NCBI GenBank assembly: GCA_037074765.1
Contig: JBAMDO010000028.1
Location: 62,001 to 126,000 of the forward strand
DNA length: 64,000 bases
Direction of reading: 5' to 3'
Source of the DNA: Mansonella perstans
Lineage: Eukaryota > Nematoda > Chromadorea > Rhabditida > Onchocercidae
In this document: positions 50,131 to 62,395 of the stretch, piece after piece
How positions within the stretch are numbered: position 1 is the stretch's first letter
Layout of the letters: each line of letters opens with the position of its first letter
The notes under the pieces: model-generated
Told to the model about the DNA's origin: nothing
The model's input: the letters and a program-made list of their open reading frames with translations, nothing else
The model's database searches: none
Made by a program: the position numbers and the translations under genes

Positions 50131-50675
50131 TTGATTTTGAAATTCAAACTCTCTGAGCATTTCAGAGAAAACAATAAAACACATACGAAGATATCTCAGA
50201 ACAGTAAAATTGCTACAAATTTTGACTTCAAAATCTCTTAAAGGAACTTGAAGCATAATTTTTAAAAATATAATTTTAACTTAAACAATATAATTTTATA
50301 TTCAACAGAAAGAATTGAGAAAAAAGAGAAATTTTTTTCGTCTTAATTTCAGTGCTACTTTACTGAGGGAATTTTTCATAAAGCAAATCTCTCTGCGCAG
50401 TAGACAATTCTCTAAAAAATGTATTCTTATTAATCAGAAATGAAATACTATGTGAAAATTCGTTAATCTTTTAAATATACTAAATAAATTAAAGGCTAAA
50501 GAAATAAGGATTTCAGTTTTCACGTTGTGGTAGCAAAATATTTCTCTTTTCGACTACACACAAATATGATTGCCTAAAGCTCAGTTTTTGCAAAGCTCTA
50601 TAAATGATAAGCCTATCATCAGCTACTTAATGATCATTCCAGTCATTCTCGTAATCATCATTGAACATTATCAGT

Positions 50676-50746
50676 CAAACAACGGAAATGTTTATAGAAA
50701 ATGAAAGAATCAAAACAACGGGAATGTTTATAGAAAATGAAAGAAT
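50676..50746. repeat. 35-bp two-copy tandem duplication
   Basis: Two adjacent copies around 'aatgtttatagaaaatgaaa', differing by a base or two, immediately before the 43-bp minisatellite. Confidence 0.9.
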
Positions 50747-50776
50747 TTAATAAATGCAAGTATCATTATTACAACG

Positions 50777-51020
50777 ATATGCAAGTGATCATATTATCAA
50801 TCAATCGATTACCACAAGAATATGCAAGTGATCACACTATCAATAGATCGATTACTACAAGGATGTGCAAGTGATATCAATCAATCGATTACTACAAGGA
50901 TATGTAAGTGATTATACTATCAATCAATCAATTACTACAAGGATATGCAAGTGATCATACTATCAATTAGTCAATTACTACAAGGATATGCAAGTGATCA
51001 CACTATTAATTAGTCGATTG
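50777..51020. repeat. 43-bp minisatellite, about six copies
   Basis: Units begin 'atatgcaagtgat' and end 'gattactacaagg'. Starts at 50777 and 50820 give the 43-base period. The third unit is shortened by six bases and the last is incomplete. Each unit includes reiterated 'tcaatcaa'/'tcgatt' segments. The array lies about 0.7 kb upstream of the rin-1 leader. Confidence 0.93.
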
Positions 51021-52157
51021 GGTGAAGAAGAGATTGCATAGGATGATGTATATCTCTTACACAGGAAGAGAGGACAATGCTCTCTGATATTTTCTCTCCC
51101 TCAAGAACAGGTGGTTGTAAATAATTTTTCATCACTTTCAATATTCCTCCTCCTTCTACTCTTTACATCTTCATTGCTATTTAATATTGAAATTTATGTC
51201 ATTTTTGCACAACAAAATGGAATATATAAAAAAAAAGTGTGATAAAATTGAAAGCATCTGGCTTTTCAATGATATGATAAGTTATCATATTTCAAAGAAT
51301 TTAAGAGGAAATATTGAAAGGAAAAAATGACAAATGCTACTACTCTTTACTATTTCAAATTTTTAAAATGATTTATGTGAAAGTAATACTTATATGATAT
51401 CATGAAAACAAACTTTCATCTTCAAACTCAAAAATTATTTCATTTTCCGATAATTTCTTTTAAATTTAATTTATACAATGCAATAAATAGGCAAAATTAA
51501 AAAGAGGAGAATCTTCTATTATTTATTATTTTACATTCAATTTGAAAAAGTATCCTTTTTGTATGAAATTTGGGAAGCTAGCTTTCCATCTATGCTATTC
51601 TTCTTTATGGTAATTGATGCAATATGCATAATTAATATTTTTCATGATTCAAAAGTAAGCCGACAAAAGCATCAAAAATAAATGATTCAAATCTAGCAAT
51701 AAAAAAAAAAAAAAATTATCACTGATATGTGTACGAATAATAGAAAAATAGAGAAGAAAGATCATGAAAGATAAAGAGGAATAGAATTTAAAAGATCGAA
51801 TTTGGCAAGCCTTATCGATTTTGTTCCTAAAGTTTGAACCTTAATTATTATTTATGGATACAAGTAAATATTTAATCTAAATAAGAAAAGAAACTGCAAA
51901 CTATCTATTTAGAAATAATGAAAACTTTTTGCTTATAGAAAATTTGCAAGCCTAAAAAACAATTAGGCCTTGTTTTTTTTTGAAATCCTAAAATGCTACT
52001 CAGTATTCAGAGAGAAAGAAAGAAGATAAATATTACTGTGCAATATTTAAAATCGGATATACTTCCCCATTTCTCATATTACGCCCGTCTTAAACTGTTT
52101 CGGCAGTTTGAAAAAATGAAATCCCATCTCAGAGCAAAAAAAAAAAAAAACTTTCAT

Positions 52158-52249
52158 TGTGAAAATACTTAAAAGTATTTCAAACTTTTGTGAAAATACT
52201 TAAAAGTATTTCAAACTTTTGTGAAAATGCTTAAAGTATTTCAAACTTT
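52158..52249. repeat. 31-bp three-copy tandem repeat
   Basis: Units start at about 52159, 52190 and 52221. Each contains the inverted repeat ATACTTAAAAGTAT or a shortened form, followed by 'ttcaaactttt'. Confidence 0.9.
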
Positions 52250-52995
52250 CATCTAAAATATCATTGCTTCAACAAGAAAAACTTCAACAAAGTCATAAAC
52301 TAACTGATAACGTTTTCTACGTCACATTGCAATTATTCATAAATAGAATAAGTAGCAAAAAATGAAAATGGCTTATAAAGTATAATTAATGATTTTTTCA
52401 TTACAAAACTTTTACATTTCTCACTGAACCAAACACTAATATTTATATTTATGATTAATGAGAAGACCTGTTTCCTAAACAGTTTGCATTATTCATGAAA
52501 TTTGCTCTCTCTTTGTTCTAACTAAGATGACAAATGACACTAAATATAGGATGAATAATCAATCTATTCATTTAATTCATTTAATGGTAAACACAATCAC
52601 TTCTTTCAACTCATTTATTATTTACTAAAAACTACTTTGATCACTTAAATGACACAATTAATTGTTAATCTTAAATGATAATGTGAGAAAAGATTAAATT
52701 TTTAGATATTTTTAAAAGAATTTGTTACATTTATCAAAATACAACAGGTGTTTTTTTTTTTCTTTCTTTTTGCTAGAAACCTTTTTCATTCTATTTTCAA
52801 ATAGAAAAATTTTAAAAACATAACATAACCATTAACAAATCAAATTAATTTCTACAATAGATTTATCTCTTCAAATGATTATTTGATTGGTTGATTCGAA
52901 ATGAAAGAAAGAAATAATTTGTGTAAATTAGCTAGAAAGAGTAAAATTTTTTGGAGAAAACAATCTAAAATGAAATGAATTAACATATTGCACCA

Positions 52996-53015
52996 TTATT
53001 ATTATTATTATTGTC
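52996..53015. repeat. ATT microsatellite
   Basis: About six ATT units followed by 'gtcatcatcaat'. Confidence 0.85.
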
Positions 53016-56000
53016 ATCATCAATGAAGCATCAGAATTCGTATGAAATGGACGGAGGACGATTCTGACCATTACCATCAATGGTCAGTTTAATGTGAAGA
53101 GAGTGATGAAATGAATTTTACGTCAAATAAATCTTTGTAAACAATTGAGGGTACTATTTACAAGATTAAGAATTAAGTAGAGAATCTCGAACAGTTGCAA
53201 ATATCAAATTTCCTACTCCCTAATGATTGCAGAAATAATCAGCAAAATATCTTCAAACAGAAAGTGAAAAGATGAATTTTGATCCAGTAGAATTAACAAG
53301 AAAGAAAATTTGACATGGCAGAATGTTAGTGCTAAAAGATAGGTTTATCTTTTAAATAGGTTTGGAAAATGGGTTCGGGAATGAATCTCAAAATAGGTTT
53401 GGAAATGGAAAAATATAATTACTTGAAAACTCTTATTCCTAAAGCATAAAAAGTAGCATGCAACACATTTGACGAAGAGGTCAAGCGATGATAATAACAC
53501 TTTAGATTAAAATCTATTTGTTGCTAGAAACAAACCAACTGCGCTCCTAAATCATAGGAGACCAATTTATATATTACTTTCCAACACTACTGATGACTAT
53601 CCATCATGCAATCTTAATTAACATATTTCAACGACAATGCGAAATAAGATATTTAAACTGCATCAATTTCTGAATAAAATTGAATGATTTCTTGCAAAGT
53701 TAGTACATCAATTAGTGACATTTTTGATTTTTTTCAGTTCAAAAGAATTTAATTAATGAAAAACTATTCGGTAATATCACAGGGAAATCGATTAATATTT
53801 CTGTTTTAATAACACTCATAAAAATGTTAGCGAAATTTTAATTTTAAAATGGTAGATCTTTTTTTTCTACACATTGATCGTATCGATATTTAGAATGGAA
53901 AAAATTTGGAGCTATGGAAAAAAAAAGGAAAAAAGATTATTCATTGATTATTAATGTTTTTAATTTTTGTAAAAAAGTTTTTTTGTTGCTATAAGCATAA
54001 ATGAAAAAGTTTCGCAGTAGTTTTAGCTATTAAGTAAAAAATAAAAATGAGTGATCAAAAAATAGCCCTTTAGATGAGAAACAGCAGTGCAAGGGTCACG
54101 AACAGATGGAAGAACGAGACATTACGAGTGACCATCACCGATTGAAGGTGGAACCAATTAAGATGGATCGATGATGATACACATATGCAGATATGCAGTA
54201 CAAACACAGTAAAGCAAACAACAGAAGTAGAGTTGATGGGTTGTGCGACAATTCACGACAATGTTAAATGTTAAATACGAACTGAGAAAGAAAAAGCAAT
54301 ATTGTATCAGTAAGATTTGCAGAGAAAGAAAAAAAAGTGATGCAAACTATTTGCAAATATAATTAAACTGTTTAAAATTTGCGCTAACTTTGTCAAAGTT
54401 AACCTTTCCGAAATAAAAAAAATACATGTTTTAGGGAATATTGCTCGAAATTTGTAGTTAAAACAGAAATTAAATTACTGATCGATATTAACCGATAATA
54501 TTTAACCTGATTGATAATAATATACTGATTGATCTATATTTACCTGATTGATCATAACTTATCTCAATATTTTAAACGCATATTTACACGGATAGTTGCA
54601 ATTAATTGTAAGCGAAACTTTACCATAAAGAAGCCTATCGAAGAAAACTTACTACAATCCATTTGGACGTTTGCTTATGTCCCATTTCGTACTTTAAATC
54701 CCCAAAATGCGAAAGAAATTCGGTATTTTAGCTCTATGTGCAAAGTATTGAGAATCAATGAATAATTATGAAGCAAAGACAGGAGAAAATGAATGAATTG
54801 GAAACACTTTGCAGGACTGATGTGGGACTCCATACTTTGTAGGACTCATAATGGATTGTGTGTTATCGGTACCTGCGCATCTCTCCTCAAACAAACGATA
54901 AACTATCCTCTTTCAACTCTTCGAAACACCGATTTTCAAAGGAAAGGAAAAATTTACTTGATAAATAGGCCAAAATTGAACTATTTCTGCTACTTTAGGG
55001 CAGGAGAAATTAAAAAATCCGTTTTTTATAAAAGTTTGCTATTGATATGAAATTAAGCCTAGCTCTTATCTCTTATATTGGAGTAATAGATTCATAGAAG
55101 AATTTCTGCAAATCTGCCTACTTTTCTTGAAGAGCGATAATTCATTTGAGAATCAAAACAAATGATATGGTTTAAATAACAATGTGCTTAAAACAACATG
55201 AATAAAAATGCAAATAGAACAAACATAATTTACAAAAAGTAAATTTGGAAATTTCATATGAATCTTCAAACAGGATCTCTATGAATGAAATTTAGTAGAG
55301 CTTCAAAAAGCATATTGAGATGCATATATGTTGAATAATATATAATTTACCAAAAAGTTCAACAAAACATCACCTAATTGTGACAGAAGGTCAATAAAAT
55401 AGATACTTGGCTTATCGATTAGAATACGACTAGCAATCAAACGTTCTACAATCCAAACATACTAATCTCACAGTAACCTTTTGTCTTTAATTTATTTTAA
55501 TGCACAATGTATCATCATCTAAAAAAATAAGAATATTTAACGTACTAATCATCCCCAGATTAGTAATGAATTGAAGAAGTACAAGAACATAGTGTGAGTT
55601 TCAAAAATTAATCGCAAAGCTAAAAACTGGAATAGCCAATACATATTTTTATTGAAAATTGACTGCCAAATTCTTAGAAGTTGAATGATAGTAAAGAATT
55701 CTAGAGGTTTTATCCTTAAAGAATAAAACAGGATCTTTCTGCTTTCAATACCACAATATATTGAAATTTTTAAAGTAGCCAATCATTTGATAATTAGAAT
55801 CTTCCATGATTTGTGTTAACGCAGCCTTATGTTTTTCAGGTCTAAAATCTTTTTATCTAATATTCTTTATTATCAAAATTACTATTCAATAAAATTAATT
55901 CAACGGCAAAAGGTAAAAAAATCTTCATCTCCTTGAGCCGACTTCAATTAAATTTACTTTGAAAGGCAAAAGCCGTAAAAAAAAACAAAAACTAAATCGG

Positions 56001-56853
56001 ATTTCGCATGACAATTTACAAAACATCAGTCAAAAAAACCCTTTCTTAGCAAATATTTGACCTTGATGTCTTTAAGTAGTTGTTATGAAAATTGACAATT
56101 GAGAGAGATGATGGAATAAGAAAATGTCCAAAGAGAGGCAGTTGATGCTTTAGAGATGAAAATAACATCAATCAACTTTATTCCCATTCCTATTCCTGTT
56201 ATGAAAAAAAACGGAAAGAAGAACTTTTCGTTTTCACTTTTTTATCAAATTTCATTTTTGCCAGAAAGATGAAACCTTTGACTTAAAGAACGATATTCTT
56301 TGATTCATTTGAATAACAAAACTGTTTAGAAGTGAAACTTCGCCATTTAGCTATTTCAGTAAAATGAGTGAAAAGCTAATTCAAAGTATTAAAAAATAAA
56401 GTCTCTAAAGCAATCTGTTTCTTTTGATTCATTTAGAAAATAAAAGCTTAAATACAAGTTTTCATTTACTAATCAGTGACAATATTTATTAAGTCAGAAT
56501 TCATTCTCGTCTTCTTTTAAGGATAGAATTAGGAAATGAATGTTAATTTAAAATCTAACTATGATTACAAAAAAGTTTTTGCGGAAAAATGTTCTGTAAA
56601 AGTTTATTCCTTCCCAAAAATTTTTTTTGCTTTGTCGTAATGAATTAATTTTAATAATTAGTAATTTTGATAGTAGACAACGTTAGATCAAAAGTGGAAT
56701 AAGAAGCATAACATGATTTTAGAAGATTTTGGATACCAAATTTTTTCTTCAATTTCTTAAAAAATTCAAAGAAAAAAGCAATTGGAAAAAAAAATTTAAG
56801 CAATTTGGGTAAAAAATTTGATTTACAAAGAAAAAATTAGTTTTTTTTCAAAA

Positions 56854-57009
56854 ATGACTTTGAAGATATCTTCAGAGCTATCATCAATTTTGAGAAAGAT
56901 TAGAGACTACATGGAAATATTAATCTCAAATTTGCAAGCTGAAATTAGAGCAAATAGGGCGGAATTACGAGTAATGCATTTATGTATGCAAGAGCTCTTG
57001 ATTAGTTGA
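56854..57009 (+). CDS. Uncertain small helical protein (51 aa)
   Basis: A plus-strand frame from ATG at 56854 to TGA, preceded by an 'aaaattag' acceptor-like string and a T-run. The product has regular heptad-like spacing of hydrophobic and charged residues ('SSILRKIRDYMEILISNLQA', 'EIRANRAELRVMHLCMQELL'), as in short coiled coils. The composition is more protein-like than neighbouring frames. It has no recognised family and no confirmed splice partner, and might be an exon of a larger plus-strand gene. Confidence 0.28.
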   Translation: MTLKISSELSSILRKIRDYMEILISNLQAEIRANRAELRVMHLCMQELLIS

Positions 57010-58337
57010 GATTAAAATGGGGCAATTTATAAGATCAGAGGTTATCCGCGGGATTATATAGTGTCATATTTCATACTTTTTATCAACAGAAATAAAACTA
57101 ACTATATGGCAAATTTTAGAAAATTTGAAGTGTTAATTCAGAAATTATTTGTAAAAGTTTGTATTTGTATTGTAGTACCATTCACAATTATTCTTATTCG
57201 ATAAAATAGACAAAAAACAAAGTACTTCAATTGTTACAAAGTACTTCAATGGAATGACGGAATTGTCATTCTTCTTTCCATGAAATTGTCACACTTCTCT
57301 TTCACTGATTCATTAAAGAGATGCAATAATTGACTGACTAAACATCAAATCTGTTAGTGCCGCTTCATTCATGCGAACAAAATTCTTGGACAAAATGAGA
57401 CTGAATAAGTTATTAGTAGCAACACTGAGAAATCATTTAGCACTTCGTCGTTGACAAATTAAATTTTGCTAAGGATAGATTAATAATTGTGATGAATGTA
57501 TGAATGGAAAACGTATAGTAATGCAATGAAGCAAAAGTTTCTGGATTTCGTGAATAAATGAGTTTAGGTTGTTCTAAAAGCTTTTAAAAGTGTATTACAT
57601 AGAAAAGAAGAAAATTTGTAAAAAAATTTAATAAAAACCAAATTAAATCAAGTTTATTTGGCAAGAGCATACTGATCTAAAATTTAAAAATTTTTCATAT
57701 TACATTACATTAGCTTCGTTTTAGTGAATTACAGTGCGATCGTAACCAACGCACACACTTAAATCGTTCCAACATCTTTCAATTCTCCTGATTATTTTGC
57801 ACGTTAATTTATGACAGCTAAAGAAATTTGTAATTTGACGATTTTAAGCAGTTGTTCTGACTTTGTGACGCAAGATTTACATGAATTTTTTTAATCTTAT
57901 TTTTTAGTAAAGAAAAATGGAAGAAAAACTGAATGGAATGAGCTGAAGAGAAAAGTGCAGGAAGTATCTGGAAATATTTCGGAATTCAAAAAAAAAATTT
58001 AGAAAGAAAATTCATGTCTTGCAAACTTATGTCTTAGAAAGCTGCGCCTCAAAATTCATGCTATAGTTTGAACTTAAGCAATTCATCATAATGCTCTAAG
58101 AGTTAAAAAGTATTTTCTAGGTTAGCACGGGGAATGAAAGTTATAAATCTGAAATACATTTAGTTTGCATTTTCAATTTTGGCATTCTGTGATGAAATTG
58201 AAACATATTAAAAGTTGCCATTGTAAAGTGCTAAAGTGATTCATATGAACCTGAAGCAGTTATGATTGAAATATTGAAAAAAGAATGATTATTAGATTTG
58301 CGCTTAGCAGCGAAGTACAATTTTAAAAAATTATGCT

Positions 58338-59539
58338 TTATTCCGGAGTTTTCACACTTCCGGATAATCTTATTATTCTTTGAATTGGAGTTGAACTAAC
58401 ATTCCAGCTATTGAAAGTGACGTTGGGAAAATGCGAGAAATTGTGATAAGCGTAGAATGCTGAAAAAGAAAAGTCTGGTCCATAATGAAAAAATAACCAA
58501 TGAAACTGATTGGATGGACGAATTGGCGGTATTTAGTTTCTCGACCGTTGAGCAAAGTGACTTGTAGCCGGACCTGCAACATACCTTGCAATTATTCATT
58601 CTATTGAGATTTAATTTTAATTTTTAGAATTAAAAAAATTTGGGCAGAAGAAAAACTTTATCAAGTTTTTGGTGAATTATAACTCGATATATATAATTTT
58701 TATGTGTGACAAAAACTAGAGTAAACTCATGAATTACATAGACATTAAAAAATAAAGTCAAAATCGTATATGATTTCCTTGAGTGAACATAGTATGTACA
58801 GGAAACTCTATTCATCAAAAATTAATCAGATAAAAATTTTTTTTTTCAAATTTTGAAAGAGATGCTTGCGATTGGTGATTTAGGAAATTAAAATAAATTA
58901 TTTTATATCAAGTTTGTTAGATGAATGTGAGCAGCAGAAGTAAATGAATCAATTAATTTCATGCAATTATTCTAATAAGCTGATTATTAATAATCAATTG
59001 GTCGAATAGAAGAACAAAGGAAAGATTAAAAGTATGATCACTTCAGAAGATTAAAATTAGCCCTATCTATTTCCTTTCTTCTCTTAAAATGAAATTGAAA
59101 ATGAATTTATCTAAACTTTTGCAGCTTATGCAGTGAAATGGTACTAAATCAATCAAAATTTGTTATTTATTAAGCATAAATTTCTATTCATTCATGCAGT
59201 ACTTACTGGTAGTAAATTTTGAATTTCTTTGAAAGAGTATTTCGGTATTTCACTGGTAAAAAGCGATAATTCAGGAATAAGGTAAAGGAATAACGGCCTG
59301 AAAAACTCTTTCAGAGAGATAACTGTAATAAAAGGGTATTTTGAAGCTTTTCAATTTTCTAAAATTTGTGGTAAAATCTGAAGGCAGGAAAAGGGACTGC
59401 TTATCAAAGGAAGAAAGAAATACTCACAGGCATCACAAAAAATCACACAAATGTTCAAGAATAAAGATGAAACTTACACATATTTTGCCTCATCATTGCC
59501 ACCTATTATGAATGGCAAATTGGGAACATCAGCTCTCAT
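58338..59539 (-). CDS. Unknown protein, possibly incomplete at the 5' end (113 aa)
   Basis: Four exons join in phase: 59539-59478, 59297-59207, 58573-58507 and 58459-58338. The product opens 'MRADVPNLPFIIGGNDEAKY', continues 'VPLFLYLIPELSLF' and 'LQVTLLNGRETKYRQFVHP', and ends with three N-glycosylation sequons (NFS, NVT, NVS) before the stop. The acceptor lies two bases before ATG, as in a trans-spliced start. However, sequons without a signal peptide suggest that an upstream membrane or signal exon may be missing. The last intron is 47 bases with a weak donor (GTTTCA); if it is retained, the frame stays open to a stop at 58373. I do not recognise the family. The long third gap (59206-58574) may hide another exon. 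Confidence 0.6.
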
Positions 59540-59798
59540 TGCTTTCAGAAGAAGAGCTTTTAAAGTTTTAGTTTAATGGTTAGCATCAATAAGTCCTCAT
59601 AAACTGCGAGAAATGAATATTGAAAAACCTGGTTACTAACTTAACAAACCTAATGCTGCCTTAAAAAGCCTTAAATTGGAAAATATTTTGCAAGAATTTA
59701 ATTTAAGCATTTTCAAAAACCGCTTTTTTTATTTCCCTAAAATTAGCCCTTGCTTCAGAAATATTTGAATAATTTTGAATTGGTAATTGGAAAGCTAA

Positions 59799-59990
59799 AT
59801 GAAATTAGCTTTTTCATTCTTAATGCTTTATAGCTCGTTTTGTATCTGTTTTACATTTACTTATCTTAATGTAATGATAATAAAGAAAACAGAAAGATAT
59901 AAGACAGTTGATTCAATCATGTATTCTGCAAAAAAACATAATTGTCCTCCTTGGTACATGTATCGTGCAATCTCTTTTTTTAAACAATAA
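59799..59990 (+). CDS. Uncertain small secreted peptide (63 aa)
   Basis: A plus-strand frame starting with a hydrophobic segment that looks like a signal peptide ('MKLAFSFLMLYSSFCICF') and ending in a short basic region with 'CPPWYMYRAISFFKQ'. The TAA stop overlaps an AATAAA hexamer. Only two cysteines lie outside the leader region or at its end, and no neuropeptide cleavage motif is obvious. A+T-rich DNA often yields hydrophobic frames by chance, so support is weak. Confidence 0.2.
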   Translation: MKLAFSFLMLYSSFCICFTFTYLNVMIIKKTERYKTVDSIMYSAKKHNCPPWYMYRAISFFKQ

Positions 59991-61812
59991 AAGTTAAAAG
60001 TAATCTGCAGCTGTTCAATGACCCAACAACAAATAATACTATTAACAAATTGGTTAATGGTTTTACTAGTAGTTTACTTTACTTATGACTTTACCTTATG
60101 TTGCTATTATGCTATCCGTATAAGAACAGTTAATTCTTTCACACTTCAATCTCGATAAGGCATTAAACAAACAGAGTTCGGTGTTTAAATAAATGAGATC
60201 GCAACAATGCTTGTTGTTTATTTCTCAATAACAGATAAGAAAAAGTCAACCATTATGTTTTTTACATAATGCAAAGCTGTTTTTTTTTTACGTATTATCT
60301 TGCGATAATTCTTGGGATTAGCTTATTTAAAACTTTATCCTATCTTCCTTAACGTCAAGGTATGTAATTATCGCTCACAGTTTAAGCCAAAAAAAATTAC
60401 ACTGTGCAGCATTATATGTCATCAATTAATGGTATCAAGTGTTAGCTGCAACACTTGAATCTTTTTGAATTAAAGGAATTGATTTAATTAGACCAAATAA
60501 ATATTATTATTACCTTAAATGAAATGTAATCAATTAAAATTTTCCTTTTCAAGAATTCATATTAAACTAACAGCGAATCTTCCAATTCACTGAAATCTAG
60601 TCCAATCAATTAATCGATATTTTTTTTAAGACATCGTTCATCGAATTTATTGGATATAAATGCTGATATAAAGCGGATAAATATGGAAACATCAACACAG
60701 ATACGAATAGCACTAGTTTCAACTACAAATTGCCGATATCGGTGGATAATTCTCCTTTTAGAGCTGTTAAATAGAAGCAATATTTATCTATAATGTATTT
60801 TAGCACTCAGTAATTAGTAAAGTTAAATGAACTGACAAAATTAAACATCAAAAAAAAAAAAAATTGAAATGATGCGAAATATCCCGATTCATGCTAAAAA
60901 ATTTGTTTACAGAAATGATTTCATTAGTTGTTCATCTCTCCATTACGTACTATCCTTTCATTTTTGTTAAATGGATTGATGATATTTAAGCATCTCGTTA
61001 ATTTAGATTATATCAAACGGTCAAAAGGAATTAGCAACATGGCGACATACATTCGAATTTCGAGCACTGCAAAATGAAAAGAAGAAAATGGTGGCAAAGG
61101 ATGAGTGGTCAACGATAGAAGAAATGAAATAATATATGAAGTTTGACCGAAAATGAACAGTTGTGGGTAACCAAATTCTGCCAATTTAAATTTCCAAAAG
61201 CGACAGGCACTGGTCATTGTGGTTCAATTGTGGCCTTTCATTGCCATCACTTCCTCACATTTCTAGTCGAGTAGCTATGTTACAAGAAAAAGTTGGAATG
61301 TCTGCAAACAACTCGATTGTTCATTTGAGGAGAAAAGATACTGCAAGAATTTACAACACTACGGACTATTTTGCATTTTTCAGTACCCGTTAAAAGAAGG
61401 GAATTTTACAGTGAAAATAAAATTTTTCGATAGAGTTTGATGAGGATTAACCTAAGCTCAGAAGGCTTTTCATGAAGTTCAAAGATTTCAAATACTCCTC
61501 TTTAAATTAAAATTTAAAAACGGCATTTTTGAAAAAATACCCGTATCCACATTCTTTTCTTGAAGATATTTCTAATTATTTTCAGTTCAAAAAATCATTT
61601 TTTGCCTTTTTGAAGAGGTCACTGATTGAGTAAACAAATATATCGACCTAAGTGATCAGTCAGCAAAACTGCTGCTCCGAATGCATTCATTTATGCAAAT
61701 ATGAAATAGTAAGTAATGATAATACATAAAGCAGTTTGATTTCACTGTAGAAATTTGTGAGAGATTGTAACACAAATAAAATAGCAGAAAATTCCAAAGT
61801 AGTAAAATATGC

Positions 61813-61858
61813 GTCTAAACATTTATATTAAATATGTCTAAACATTTATATTAAATTT
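61813..61858. repeat. 23-bp two-copy direct repeat
   Basis: Two adjacent copies of 'gtctaaacatttatattaaa' plus three bases. Confidence 0.9.
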
Positions 61859-62395
61859 AAAGACAAGTAAAAAGTATAATTTATAAAAGTTGACAGTTAC
61901 ATATCAGCTGAAGACTATGGCTAAATTCATGAGAAGCATTTGTTCCATTTATTACAAATTGGTACAAGGTAAAATAAAATCAGTTAAGAAATGAGAAAAC
62001 TCCAACTAATAATTTACAATCGAAGAAGGAGAACTATTTTACAAAAAAAGTATGGTATGAAGGTAGGAACAATGCTAGTGATTTTATCAATCTATATTCA
62101 TAATCATCAAAATTTAATGAAAGTTAATTTATTAAAAAAATTATTTAGGAAAATAATTAATTTCTTGTGGAGAGTGAAATCTGGTTTGAAATACATCTTC
62201 TGAATGATCCGGAAAAAGCAGACTTTTTATAAGAAAAACAAAAGGCATGGTGAGTTGCAATTTCGATTTTGAATTGCAAATTGAAGAGACTTCCCCTGTT
62301 AAGAATTTCGTTAAGATTTCGTCGCTTCATAACTTCTCCACTTTTTTATAATTGCTGTTGTGTAGTTAATTTGAACGCTTGGCATTTTTTGTACT

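Larger units (their letters stand above)
50131..58337. other. 8-kb spacer upstream of rin-1
   Basis: It contains a 35-bp duplication, the 43-bp minisatellite, a 31-bp three-copy repeat and an ATT tract, each listed. A slightly GC-richer patch lies at 54060-54260. One short helical open frame (56854-57009) is listed with low confidence. The plus-strand frames at 54529-54765 and 54793-55050 have no recognisable domain. Confidence 0.5.
59542..62395. other. Spacer between the two small minus-strand genes
   Basis: No confirmed gene. It contains a 23-bp direct duplication (61813-61858), one small plus-strand frame with a signal-like start (59799-59990) and a possible minus-strand exon near 61263-61350 that follows an 'attcttgcag' acceptor. 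No phase-compatible partner for that exon was established. Confidence 0.45.

Noticed and set aside
54529..55050. Two consecutive plus-strand ORFs (78 and 85 codons)
   Set aside because: They are in different contexts with stops between, lack splice sites that would join them, and show no recognisable domain. A decayed element is possible but unsupported.
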